From: Dromaius novaehollandiae
Taxonomy: Eukaryota > Chordata > Aves > Casuariiformes > Dromaiidae
Reading direction: 5' to 3'
NCBI RefSeq assembly: GCF_036370855.1
Contig: NC_088105.1
Location: forward strand, 14,389,619 to 14,453,618
DNA length: 64,000 bases
The notes under the pieces were generated by a model. That model did no database searches. It saw only the letters and a list, made by a program, of their open reading frames with translations, and was not told the origin of the DNA. Within the stretch, counting starts at the first letter, position 1. Each line of letters begins with the position of its first letter. Below, in pieces: positions 40,712-49,389 of the stretch. The position numbers and the translations under genes are program-made.

Positions 40712-42142
40712 CTTGGTCAGACCACCACCTTTGAAAACATAAATAAGAACAAACTCGCTCCTCGGGTCAGGAGGAGGGAATAATACATTTTGTGTGAATC
40801 TTGTAGGTTTTCCCACTAGCATCTTTTGCTCTCCGAATATATTTATTATTCTATTAACCTCCCAGGCATTTTGCTCCCAAAAAGGAAGCCATTCCAGGCA
40901 GCCTTTGAACACCGTATGTGAGTCCGTGTAGATGTGTACAGGGGAAGTAGCCTGGCTTTTGCATTGGGATACGCTCCACACTGCAGCCAGCTCTCCCACC
41001 TGCGCACTGCCCTCTCCCTCTGTAATGATCTGCTCCTTAGTCCCCACTTGGAGCGCCACAGCCCGGTATCTCCAGGTTTTTCCTTCCCACTTTGAGGAAG
41101 CATCTGTGAACCATGCATTTAGGATCTGATCGGAAAATGTGGGAGCTACTTGAATTACAGACGGAAGTTGGGGGGTTTCTTTATTCAAGTCTGCCTCATC
41201 TTGTATATTTAATACTTTAGTGGCTCCCTCTGTTACGGAGAAGATTTCACAATAATGCTCTATTTGTGCATACCATTTTCGTACAGAGGCTCTCTGAGCC
41301 ACCCCGTCAGGGGGCAGGGTCCCTGCCAGGACTGCTTTGGTCACTTTAAACGGACCTCGGAGAACTATGGTTTGCTTTCGAATAGCTCGTTCAGCCTCTC
41401 TTACAGCAAGGCTGACTACAAACAGCCCCTTCTCCCACAGGTGGATAAAGAGCCCAGTCCGGGCAAATCCCCATTCGATCTGGATAGGGTCAGTGGGGTG
41501 GATTGGCCCCAAAGCTTGGTAGGCGTTTGCCTCAAAAACCCGCAGCCACAATGCCTCATCGTGGACCGAGGTCCACTCCCAGTGAGCCCTTTTCCGTAGT
41601 AAGTTGTATAATGGCCTGGCAATAATTGAAAAATTGGGAATGTGCTTCTTCCAGGATACGAGTAGCCCTAGAGCGTGTTGCAGGTCCTTTTTGGACTCCA
41701 GCATTTTAACTGAGTCTAATGAGGACAGGATATCCAGGGGAATGCAGGTCATCCCCCTCCTCCACCAGATTCCCAGAAATTTTACTTCACTGGAGGGAGT
41801 TTGGATCTTTTCGAGTGGAATTATCAGCCCTACCTGCTCTAGGTGAGCAATAATGTCACGCTGTGTTTTCTCAACGTCCTCTACCTGGCTCCCTCCCACG
41901 AGCACATCATCTATGTATTGATAAATTTTGACTCCTGCCTGTATGGGGACAGTTTCAAGCTCTTGTGCTAGCGCATGATGGGCTAGTGTAGGGGAGTGCT
42001 TGTACCCCTGAGGTAGCCGAGTGAATGTGTATTGCTGTCCCTCCCACGTGAAGGCAAAACGCTCTTGGTCCTCAGGCTGCAAAGAGACCGTAAAAAACAT
42101 GTCTTTGACATCGATTGTTGCCATCACAGGGTGGGACTGCTC
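40685..42142 (-). pseudogene. pol: RT palm/thumb/connection and truncated RNase H
   Basis: In-frame continuation of the gag-pro-RT frame after its TAG. Counting from the GTG at 42,127, the first catalytic Asp is in TIDVKDMFF (residues 5-10) and the catalytic YIDD is at about 71-74. LPQGYKHSP lies upstream of it, and connection sequence follows. RNase H begins near residue 338: FTDAS (Asp ~341), GELAAVW (Glu ~379) and YTDSHTVFKG (Asp ~402) are present. The C-terminal His/Asp end of RNase H and the whole integrase are missing. The last 20 codons are no longer pol: they read into the env leader and end at the TAG at 40,685. The frame is otherwise free of stops, suggesting a fairly recent loss. 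The GTG or ATG at the start is an internal codon, not an initiation site. Confidence 0.9.
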
Positions 42143-44380
42143 CTAGATAGTCGCTATTAATTCAGCAATGTTTGGCACAGCTGCCATCAATGGGTCTGTA
42201 TTGTTATTTAATTGCCAATCGTCTACGGTTAGTCTCCACTTACACTTTGGTTTTCGAACTGGCCATACAGGGGAATTGAAGGGGGACTGTGCCGGGATCA
42301 CAACTCCCTGTTTTTTCAGGCCCTCCAATACTGGGGTAATTCCCTCTCTGGCTCCCAAAGGTAACAGATAGGGTTTTACATTAGTCAGCCGGGAAGGGGG
42401 GAGGGGAGGCGCTGCTTGCAGCAAGCGCACTGCCACACCGGAATCTCCGGTTAGTCTTCTAACCTGAGGAACACCGAAAGACCACGAATTCCCCTGGGAA
42501 TCCCGCCACTGTTTCCCCTTCAGGACGTCTATGCCTAAGAGGTTCATTTGAAAAGGCCCCACAGCCACCATGGTGTCCACAGGACTCTCTTCCCCTGGTA
42601 ACCACAATGTTACCGGGGTCATGGGCACCGTCTGGGTCTTCCCCAGAGCACTTAAAACTATTAGGTGTTTGGAGGGGACCGAGATGCCACACCGTTCCGC
42701 CTCACTCCGTGTTAGTGCTGTAATTTGGGCCCCCGTATCGATTAAAAAGGTTACAGGCCTTTTCTTCGGCCCCACCCCTACGGTGATGAACAAATCTCCT
42801 TTGTTATTGCAGGTGAGCTGTCTTATAAACATCCGCCCTCCGCCTCCCCCCTCACCCTGAGGGGGCCGAGGAGCTAGTTTTCCCACCGCCCTTTCATCCT
42901 CCTCAAACTCCCCCCCCACGTTTAACGCCGGTGCGGGGGGTGGTTTCGGTCTGGGCGGGGGTCCCTGTCTGGACCACCTGCGTACCAGGAGCTCTAGTTT
43001 TTTGGTCGGGAGCCCGTCCATCAAGTCTCGGGGCACGCCTTTTTGCAGCCCCAATTGCCATAGTCCCTGCCAGGTCAGGGATCTTTCTCTTCTGGCTAAG
43101 TCTGGGCTCCTCCCAGAAAATGCCAGAGACTTGCTTGCTGGCTCTGCCGCCCGCACGGCCCTAGTTTCCACCCTTTGGTAAGTCCGGCCGACTGGCCCGT
43201 ATTTCCTCCCATAATTGATCAATTCCTGGGCTACCTCCCCCCAGGTCCACACCTTTTTCCCCAGCCACCGATGCTCGGGGGTTACCATCCCCTCCAGGGC
43301 CGCCGCAATTCTCTCCTCGCGGGGCACATCTTGGATTCTCCCCTGCAATTGGATCCCAATAGGTTTCAGGGAACCAGGAAGTCCCCGTATTAGGGGAGTC
43401 ATCCGCTCGGGATCTACCGGCAATAACATCGGAGAGCTCAGGTTCGGCTTGAGTTCCTGATCGTACATCATTTGCAGACAAGCTGCTTTTTGTACACTTT
43501 CCAGCAATTCATCGACGGAACCTGTTATAGCTAGGGGATCCCCCCTTTCCAAAGGGTTCAGCCCCCCCGCCCAATACGCGGCCCTCTGAGTCAGGGACCA
43601 CGGGGCTCGGCGATCGCCGGTTGTGAGGAACACGCCCGGGCCCCAATATCCCTCTGCCTCCTTTTCAGATAGCAAGATCCCGTCCCCCCCCGACAGGGAT
43701 ACCCTCCACACGTATTCGGTTTCGGATTCCCTAGCCGTTCTGGCAAAATCCTTTCGCAGCTTGGCCAGTTCGGTAGCTGTGAAAGGGATTTCTTTGGTAA
43801 CAACCTGGGGGCGGTTGTCGCTGTCATCCTCGTATACATATTCCGTTTTGACTAGTGGGCACATATGGGGGGGGCCGTCTACGGCCTCCTTTAATCTTTT
43901 TAGGTCCCTTTGGGGGTAAAATTGGCGTACCCGTTTTCCCTCGAGCAGCACCTCAGTTTTGGTGAGGGTGTCTGCCTCCCTCAGGAGCTGGTTTCTTAGC
44001 TCCTCTTTCAGTATCAGATTTTGGTGCTTCTCTTCCTCCAGTGCCCGCTTGGTTTCCCGTAATTGTTCTTGCAGCGGCATTAGCGCCGCTTGCAGCGCGG
44101 CAACCACGGCCTCTGCCTGACAAGGTGCCCGCTGCCTGTCCTCCACCGCAGCTGCTAGGCACGCTCCTAGCACAGCACAAACAATAGCTTTCCCTTTTCC
44201 TCTCTTAACTTTAGCTTCTTTTTGCAAGACCGCTATTCGGTCCACTACACTTTGCAATTGGAACCAATGGTCCCGTGCCCAGTCTCGTCCTGAGGGCGAG
44301 GGGCGAGAACAGTGTATTTCCAAAAGGTCATATAGTTTCTCGATTTCTCCACAAAAGTCGCCTGCCTTCTGAGCGGCCAT
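42143..44380 (-). CDS. ENS/ERNI-like Gag fused in frame to protease and RT fingers (745 aa)
   Basis: The first ATG after the leader repeats opens a frame without interruption for 745 codons. Residues ~75-150 are Ala/Gln/Glu/Leu-rich and probably coiled coil; ~170-400 are a capsid-like region; ~438-470 (LGLQKGVPRDLMDGLPTKK) fit a SAP-like DNA-binding motif; ~473-515 are Pro/Gly-rich. No zinc knuckle is present. Protease follows at ~517-640 with active site LIDTGAQ (Asp 548) and LLGIDVL near its end, then RT fingers with SPFNSPVWPVRK. No stop or frameshift separates Gag from protease. The frame ends at a TAG inside RT, and pol resumes directly after it in the same frame. Chicken ENS-1/ERNI, as I recall it, is an early-embryo, chromatin-associated Gag-derived protein with coiled coil and SAP-like domain; this assignment is inference from architecture. 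Gag and protease appear intact. Confidence 0.9.
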   Translation of the reverse strand: MAAQKAGDFCGEIEKLYDLLEIHCSRPSPSGRDWARDHWFQLQSVVDRIAVLQKEAKVKRGKGKAIVCAVLGACLAAAVEDRQRAPCQAEAVVAALQAALMPLQEQLRETKRALEEEKHQNLILKEELRNQLLREADTLTKTEVLLEGKRVRQFYPQRDLKRLKEAVDGPPHMCPLVKTEYVYEDDSDNRPQVVTKEIPFTATELAKLRKDFARTARESETEYVWRVSLSGGDGILLSEKEAEGYWGPGVFLTTGDRRAPWSLTQRAAYWAGGLNPLERGDPLAITGSVDELLESVQKAACLQMMYDQELKPNLSSPMLLPVDPERMTPLIRGLPGSLKPIGIQLQGRIQDVPREERIAAALEGMVTPEHRWLGKKVWTWGEVAQELINYGRKYGPVGRTYQRVETRAVRAAEPASKSLAFSGRSPDLARRERSLTWQGLWQLGLQKGVPRDLMDGLPTKKLELLVRRWSRQGPPPRPKPPPAPALNVGGEFEEDERAVGKLAPRPPQGEGGGGGRMFIRQLTCNNKGDLFITVGVGPKKRPVTFLIDTGAQITALTRSEAERCGISVPSKHLIVLSALGKTQTVPMTPVTLWLPGEESPVDTMVAVGPFQMNLLGIDVLKGKQWRDSQGNSWSFGVPQVRRLTGDSGVAVRLLQAAPPLPPSRLTNVKPYLLPLGAREGITPVLEGLKKQGVVIPAQSPFNSPVWPVRKPKCKWRLTVDDWQLNNNTDPLMAAVPNIAELIATI

Positions 44381-44381
44381 A

Positions 44382-44680
44382 TCCTACAAAGGGGATTTCG
44401 TCCCGGGAGGGCCAAACCTTAAATGAGTCCAAGTTTCCCCTATACGCTCCCGGGAGGCCAAACCGTAAGCTACTACAAAAAATGTCCTACAAAGGGGATT
44501 TCATCCTGAGGGGGTCACACCTTAAAGTCCAAGTTTCCCCTATACACCCTCAGGAGCCAAACCATAAACTAGTTCAAAAAATGTCCTACAAAGGGGATAT
44601 CATCCTGAGGGGGTCACAGCTTAAAATCCAAGTTTCCCCTATACACCCTCAGGAGCCGAACCACCAACTAATATACTAAA
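44382..44680 (-). repeat. Three tandem ~100-bp leader repeats, each with a stem-forming inverted repeat
   Basis: Units start at 44,382, 44,485 and 44,584 (103, 99 and about 96 bp), each beginning TCCTACAAAGGGGAT. Each holds a 9-bp inverted repeat: 44,401-44,409 with 44,447-44,455; 44,504-44,512 with 44,547-44,555; 44,603-44,611 with 44,646-44,654. Unit 1 uses TCCCGGGAG/CTCCCGGGA, while units 2 and 3 use TCCTGAGGG/CCCTCAGGA. Three base pairs differ between these versions and all three are compensated. A second complementary pair, AGGGGA and TCCCCT, interleaves with the stem. The array ends next to the gag ATG, the region where retroviral RNAs carry packaging and translation-control structures. 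Confidence 0.85.
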
Positions 44681-44852
44681 GATCTCAGCATTCACTCCTT
44701 CCTTACGCTTCGTTCGTCTCCGGCCGCTTCCCTCGCGGGAGAGCGGAACCGCGGATCGGAACTCCGCACTCGCTTCGTACTTGTTCGTACGTCTCGTTCA
44801 CACACACTCGCTCAGCACACCACAAGGTTGTACGACACTCTCGTCTCAAGGG
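44681..44852 (-). other. Proviral leader between primer binding site and repeats
   Basis: Untranslated leader, rich in CG and CGT motifs. On the viral strand GTAAGG at 44,706-44,701 is a weak candidate splice donor for a subgenomic env message; no better donor is obvious. I see no open frame of note. Confidence 0.4.
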
Positions 44853-44870
44853 ATCCTGTCCGTGACGCCA
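44853..44870 (-). other. Primer binding site, serine-tRNA-like
   Basis: Six bases inside the 5' LTR, the viral strand reads TGGCGTCACGGACAGGAT, starting with the obligatory TGG. Compared from memory with the 3' ends of vertebrate tRNAs, it fits best a serine tRNA whose 3' end is ...CGTGACGCCA (about one mismatch). It does not fit the tRNA-Trp site of alpharetroviruses, the tRNA-Pro site of many gammaretroviruses or the tRNA-Lys sites. The six-base gap to the LTR is longer than usual. Confidence 0.65.
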
Positions 44871-44967
44871 ATTAGATGTCCCGATCCAATATCGGGAGGG
44901 TTTCGTTACGATCCCAAGGACGAGATTAAGACGCTAAAACCGGTCAAATATCTTACAACCTTTTAAC

Positions 44968-44973
44968 TTTATT
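44968..44973 (-). terminator. Polyadenylation signal AATAAA in the 5' LTR
   Basis: Copy of the signal in the 3' LTR. In a provirus the 5' copy must be bypassed for genomic RNA to form. Confidence 0.5.
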
Positions 44974-45752
44974 TTCCACAGAGTGGGGAATAAAGGTGGG
45001 GAAAGGCAAAGGGGAGGAGAGAGAGAGAGAAAGAGAGAGAGAGAAAAGGGGGGGAGAGAAAGAGATATCACCACCCGTGGATCCAGCGGTGTCCCGTTGG
45101 TCCTCTTCACCCTGGGTGTAAATTTTAGCGATGCGCGTGCAGTAATTACAACTCGAGCAGGGTCCGACCCTAGGTTCCCGCTGAAAAGTTTGGAGCCAAA
45201 TCAAGGCAAATTAAATAAATAAATTGTAATGACACGCGTGCAGTAGTTACAGCTCGAGTTGGGTGCCTCCGAAGAGGGACCCTGAACAAAGAAATCCCTG
45301 GGCAATTATAGCTTTTTTCAAATTAAGTTTCCCTCCCCTCATGCGGCAGTTCAGACCAATAGTAATCTTTGGGTCTGGGGTCTCCTGCTCCCTTATTGGG
45401 TCTCATCATTGTTATCTTTACTCTGCCCTTCTTTCTCAGGGCCTTGACAAACAGGTGTTGTTCCAGCAATTAGCACTTACAGTGTTATCTTCCAAGGTCC
45501 TGATGAAGAGGATACAATCCAGACCCCCCTAATTAACACTGTTTCAGCAGTGAGGGGAGGCTTTGTTTCTCAGGGTCCTGGCGCCCAAGCAGGCCTTATT
45601 TCAAAGCCTTGACATCCTCCCTCCCGGAGTGTGACGCATAGGAATGCAAACTGCTGGTAACTCCCTTATCTTTCCAGTCTGCACCAGCTCTGGGGCCCTT
45701 TCTCACTGAACTAGGGAGTGCGGCCTAAGGCTTCAGCAAATTTAGCTACTCA

Positions 45753-45785
45753 TGCTAAGCAACTTTTATAAAAGTTGTGCTAAGC
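45753..45785 (-). promoter_or_regulatory. Palindromic TATA box with flanking repeats, 5' LTR copy
   Basis: TGCTAAGC - AACTTTTATAAAAGTT - G - TGCTAAGC, identical to the 3' LTR copy. This is the best candidate for the main viral promoter. Its location about 235 bp from the U3 end fits a short U3. Confidence 0.45.
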
Positions 45786-46008
45786 GGCAGTATTTTGCAG
45801 TCCAGGTCCCAAAGTCTCTGCCCGATCATGGTCCGGTTCAGCGCAGGCTCGGTGTGTCCCGAATGGTCGCAGGGAGACCATTTCAGGGGTCGCAGCAGCT
45901 CAGTCCTGTTTCCGCTGGGAACAGATGGCTTGTTTGGGGTTTTGGTTTGCTTGCACCTTATGTACCAAGAAATGTTTAAGGCAAAAGTTCACTCATCTGT
46001 CCGCCACA

Positions 46009-46013
46009 CTCCG
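46009..46013. repeat. Target site duplication, right copy (CTCCG)
   Basis: CTCCG directly follows the LTR terminal CA and repeats the five bases preceding the other LTR. The pre-integration site would therefore be ...GCTTG-CTCCG-TCAATCC.... Confidence 0.9.
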
Positions 46014-46554
46014 TCAATCCTGAGCATCCCTTGGAAGCAGGATAACTTGCCAATACTCTAAGCAGTAGCTTCAGATTTTTAGACAAAGGTTGAGATGAGA
46101 GGCACAGGCAGGAGATACCTTCTTGTTTAATGTCTCTCTTCTTTCTCACGTCTCTACAGCATAGCGAAAGACTGAGCTTTAACTTCCAGAATTTTCTTCC
46201 GATCCAAACTAAGAGGAGAATAAGAAAAGGAAGCAATCTCTTTGCAGGTGCTGTCATCATGTCTATATGCCTGAAGTATATATTATGCAAACTAACATTG
46301 ATTTGTAGGCACACTAGTAACTGTTTAAAAATCACTCTCATTTAAAAATACAGGTAGGAATATGAAATAATGATACACTGTTAGAACTGTTCCTCCTCCT
46401 CTTCTGTCTGAATTTGTAAAGATTCTCCTCTTCTTCTGGCTGAATTTGATGTAAAAAGACACAGAAGATAAAAATCCAACAGATACTATAGTATTTTGTC
46501 TTCATAAACTTCATTAGATTCTATTCTAGCAATTACATAAATAAATGGGGACTA

Positions 46555-46605
46555 GAACTGCTGTAAACTGATTTAGTGTCACTGACTTCAGTGGCACTAA
46601 GCTAG
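46555..46605 (-). repeat. Relic of an old sauropsid repeat
   Basis: CTGTAAACTGATTTAGTGTC followed by ACTGACTTCAGTGGCAC reads, in reverse orientation, like the same old repeat as at 26.4 kb. Diverged and short; assigned by pattern recall. Confidence 0.35.
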
Positions 46606-49360
46606 CACTGCACAACCAGCTAGAGTCCATAGGCTCCTTTTGAACGCACCTCCTCAAATTAGATTTAAAAATATATATTTTTTGAATCTTATTTTCAGAT
46701 GGGGGCTAAGTAATACTCCTAAATCAAACTATTGTATAGATGGAGGACTAAGATCAAATTCTTCTGCTGAAATGAAATAAAAGTCAAATGTTCTCACAAA
46801 TGGCTTTTCGGCAGATGCAGTAAGGATTAAGGGAGCAAGAACCTCCGTTTTGGCGATGACATCCTTATCTCGTGCCCTCATGGCTAAATTTTGTTTCAAA
46901 TTAGACTATAGCTCTAGGGTGCATGCTAGTGTGAAGTCTACCAAAGGTGTTTGAAAGCCTTCTTAGCTCTCCAACTCCCTGGGCTGAACTTCAGAAAGTG
47001 AATGCCATTTTGCACAGGAAACTATGACAAAATACCCTACACCCCATTCATTCCCATACAAATAGGATATCGCATTTGACATTCCACTAAACAAATAAAG
47101 ACATTAGCTTGTTGGAAAGGGCTATGAAATAATAAAAGTTCTTTATGTTTGTTAGGAATACAAGTGCCCAAAACCATGATGGACATTGATAAGTTTAATG
47201 TAGTAACTGAAAAACATTCTTAAGGATGTTTTTCTGTGACAGTGGATATCTTATCTTCTAGTGGAATCCACACAATTTTTTTTCAAAGGGGGGAAAAACC
47301 TTTCATAACAGAAAACATATCAAAACAACAGCATTATTCATGTAGGATTCTGAGCTCACCTACAGGCTGTTGGAAAAAAAACTGCATCAAAATGCTTGCT
47401 GAAATACCAATTATAGAAGGAAGTTTGCCTAAAATTGCCAATCTGTGTAAAAAGAGTAACAATTAATTAAGAATATGAAATGCCGCATGACTGCTCATGA
47501 AGGCCATTTATAACTCTCCAAATACAAAACATGTAGACAAAATTCATAAAAACCTAAGCAAAACAATAAAAACAAGAAGTCAATAGTTGCAAGTCTTGAG
47601 GAAAAACGGATGGTTGTTACAATTTGGTTTTGGTCCCGTCAACAACTTAGCGTTTAAAATATGGGAATGACTGCTTCCTTTAGCAATCAGTAACTGCCAA
47701 GGACTTGATGAAAGATGAAGATGCAAATAAAACAGATCATAAGAGAAGTGATGAAACTAAATGAGCACCAGTTTCCTTATTTAAGGAATTTCCAAAATAT
47801 TGTGTAACTGCGATTTCAGTCTAATTGATTTAATATTAACTTTTAGGAGCTTGTGTTTAATTTAATGTACGCTCTTACCCAGTTAACGTAAGACTTATCT
47901 ACATCAGAAAGACTATTGCCAGAGACTCCCTTACAATGTTTTGTTCAAATTGTCGTAAAAAGTTAATTTTTCTTTGCAGGTTTAAAGCCAAACCATGTTA
48001 GGCTCTGAAAATTATAACCCAGTTGTAAACACAATTCAGTCAGGTCTAGCCTAATCTGACCTCCTACTAAAAGAGCACAGAACAACATGTTACAGCACCA
48101 GACTCGAGGAATTGTGTGTAATAACCACAACCAAGAACCCACTAGAGACTGAGCAGTAATTTAGGGTTGTCCCTAGATTACATAGACCCCATCATTTGTT
48201 GATGGGCTGTGCACATGGTTTCCTCTGCCTGCTGTTAGTGCAAAGACACAGTTCCAGAAGTAGCATATCACATCCTTTATATATCGACAGAGGAGACATC
48301 CTAAGCAGCAGAGGGCAAGGATTTCCACAGAAACTTAAGATCCCACTCTAATCCAACTCTACCTGAGTATTTCAGCCTGTAACTTTTAGTCAAATAGCCT
48401 CTAAACATCAGTGAGGTGCTGTTCACTATCGCAGTACAGAGGGAGAATTTAGACAGTATCCAAGACTGCCAGAAAGGGGGAGACAGCCACAAAGTGACCT
48501 ATAGCAAATGCTAAAGACAATGCTATCTTAAATCCTCTTCCTCCCTGCCCCACAAGCCCAGGATACTAAGCTCACAAGCATCACGTGGGGTTGCGACTTT
48601 GTGCGCACACAGACTGGCATGGAAAGCTTTCTGAACACCTTACTACAGCCTTGTTTGCAAAGGAAGAACAGCATTTACACTTCTCTTTTAAATGTGTGCA
48701 GAGGAAAAAGTGGTGATAGTATTTACCTGCTCCATTATAACCTTGTGGTTAAGGCATTCTCCAAAGAAGAAACCAGAAATCCTCTCCTTTTCCCACAGCC
48801 AGGCCATTGGAGGTAGGATTACAGGAGGAGCAGGCATACCTCAATCCATCTGGACTAAGTAGGTAAGAACACATTATAAACACAGTAACACCATCCACTC
48901 TGGCAAGTAGCAGATGACGTTCCTAGTCCTAGTTGGCAGCATTTCTTAAAATTTTTACCCTAACCTGAATAAATTTATCTTATGTTTATTGTGTTACTCA
49001 TCCTGTAACTAACTTAGGCTATGTAGACAGAGCCTAAAAACACGAAGAGCAAATAGCTAGAGAGAACCCCATACCATCAGCTCTGTTTTCTCAGGGTATT
49101 TGTTTAGGACTGGGTATTTTGAAGACACTTAAGTCAGAAATGTCTTCACAGAGGATGATATCTAGACTTGTTGCTCCCCCTATCTCGCTTGTACAGAAAG
49201 AAGAGTCTCAGCTCTGTCACAGGCCCATCCTCCCCAGTTCCTAGCATGTGTTATCTCCAGAAAAATGAACATCCCACCTGACTGGCTTCCCCTCATCGGT
49301 GTCACAAGCCTTTCTGGGGTCCCCCATGTCAAACAGCATTAGGGCTAGGATGTGGTCTGA

Positions 49361-49389
49361 AAGGAAAAAAGAAAAAAAAAAAAAAAAAG
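49361..49389 (+). repeat. A-rich tract with G interruptions
   Basis: A homopolymer-like A run with few G, giving a spurious poly-Phe frame on the minus strand. No insertion body is recognisable next to it. Confidence 0.7.

Larger units (their letters stand above)
44877..46008 (-). repeat. 5' LTR (1,132 bp), promoter copy
   Basis: Matches the left LTR without visible difference and carries the same elements: U5 hairpin CCCGAT/ATCGGG (44,880-44,896), GA tract (44,996-45,066), 23-bp direct repeats (45,135-45,157 and 45,236-45,258), TATAAT and CCAAT (45,305-45,310 and 45,395-45,399), palindromic TATA element (45,761-45,776 with flanking TGCTAAGC), and AATAAA (44,973-44,968). As the upstream LTR in the viral sense it should drive genomic RNA leftward. 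As I recall, ENS-1 LTRs are active in early embryonic cells; whether this one is cannot be read here. Confidence 0.95.
37476..46013 (-). mobile_element. Endogenous retrovirus, chimeric provirus with ENS-like gag-pol
   Basis: A complete proviral structure on the minus strand: 5' LTR at the right, 3' LTR at the left, both 1,132 bp and indistinguishable by eye, flanked by the direct repeat CTCCG. Between them lie a primer binding site, a repeat-bearing leader, an open gag-protease-RT frame, RT/RNase H, and a mosaic env region. The Gag has no zinc knuckle but has a coiled coil and a SAP-like segment, the architecture I recall for chicken ENS-1/ERNI (Soprano elements). The env end carries gammaretrovirus-type fragments from another lineage. 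The element's own integrase is missing, RT has an internal stop and env is broken several times, so this copy cannot be autonomous. The family name is inferred from remembered architecture and was not checked by alignment. Confidence 0.95.

Noticed and set aside
40685-42127. The 480-codon frame as a separate gene starting at its GTG/ATG
   Set aside because: The upstream codons to 42,142 are in frame with the gag-pro-RT frame and separated only by one TAG. The apparent start lies inside the RT domain.
37476-46013. Assignment to alpharetroviruses (ALV/EAV type)
   Set aside because: Target duplication is 5 bp rather than 6, the primer site is not tRNA-Trp-like, the LTR is much longer, and Gag lacks zinc knuckles.
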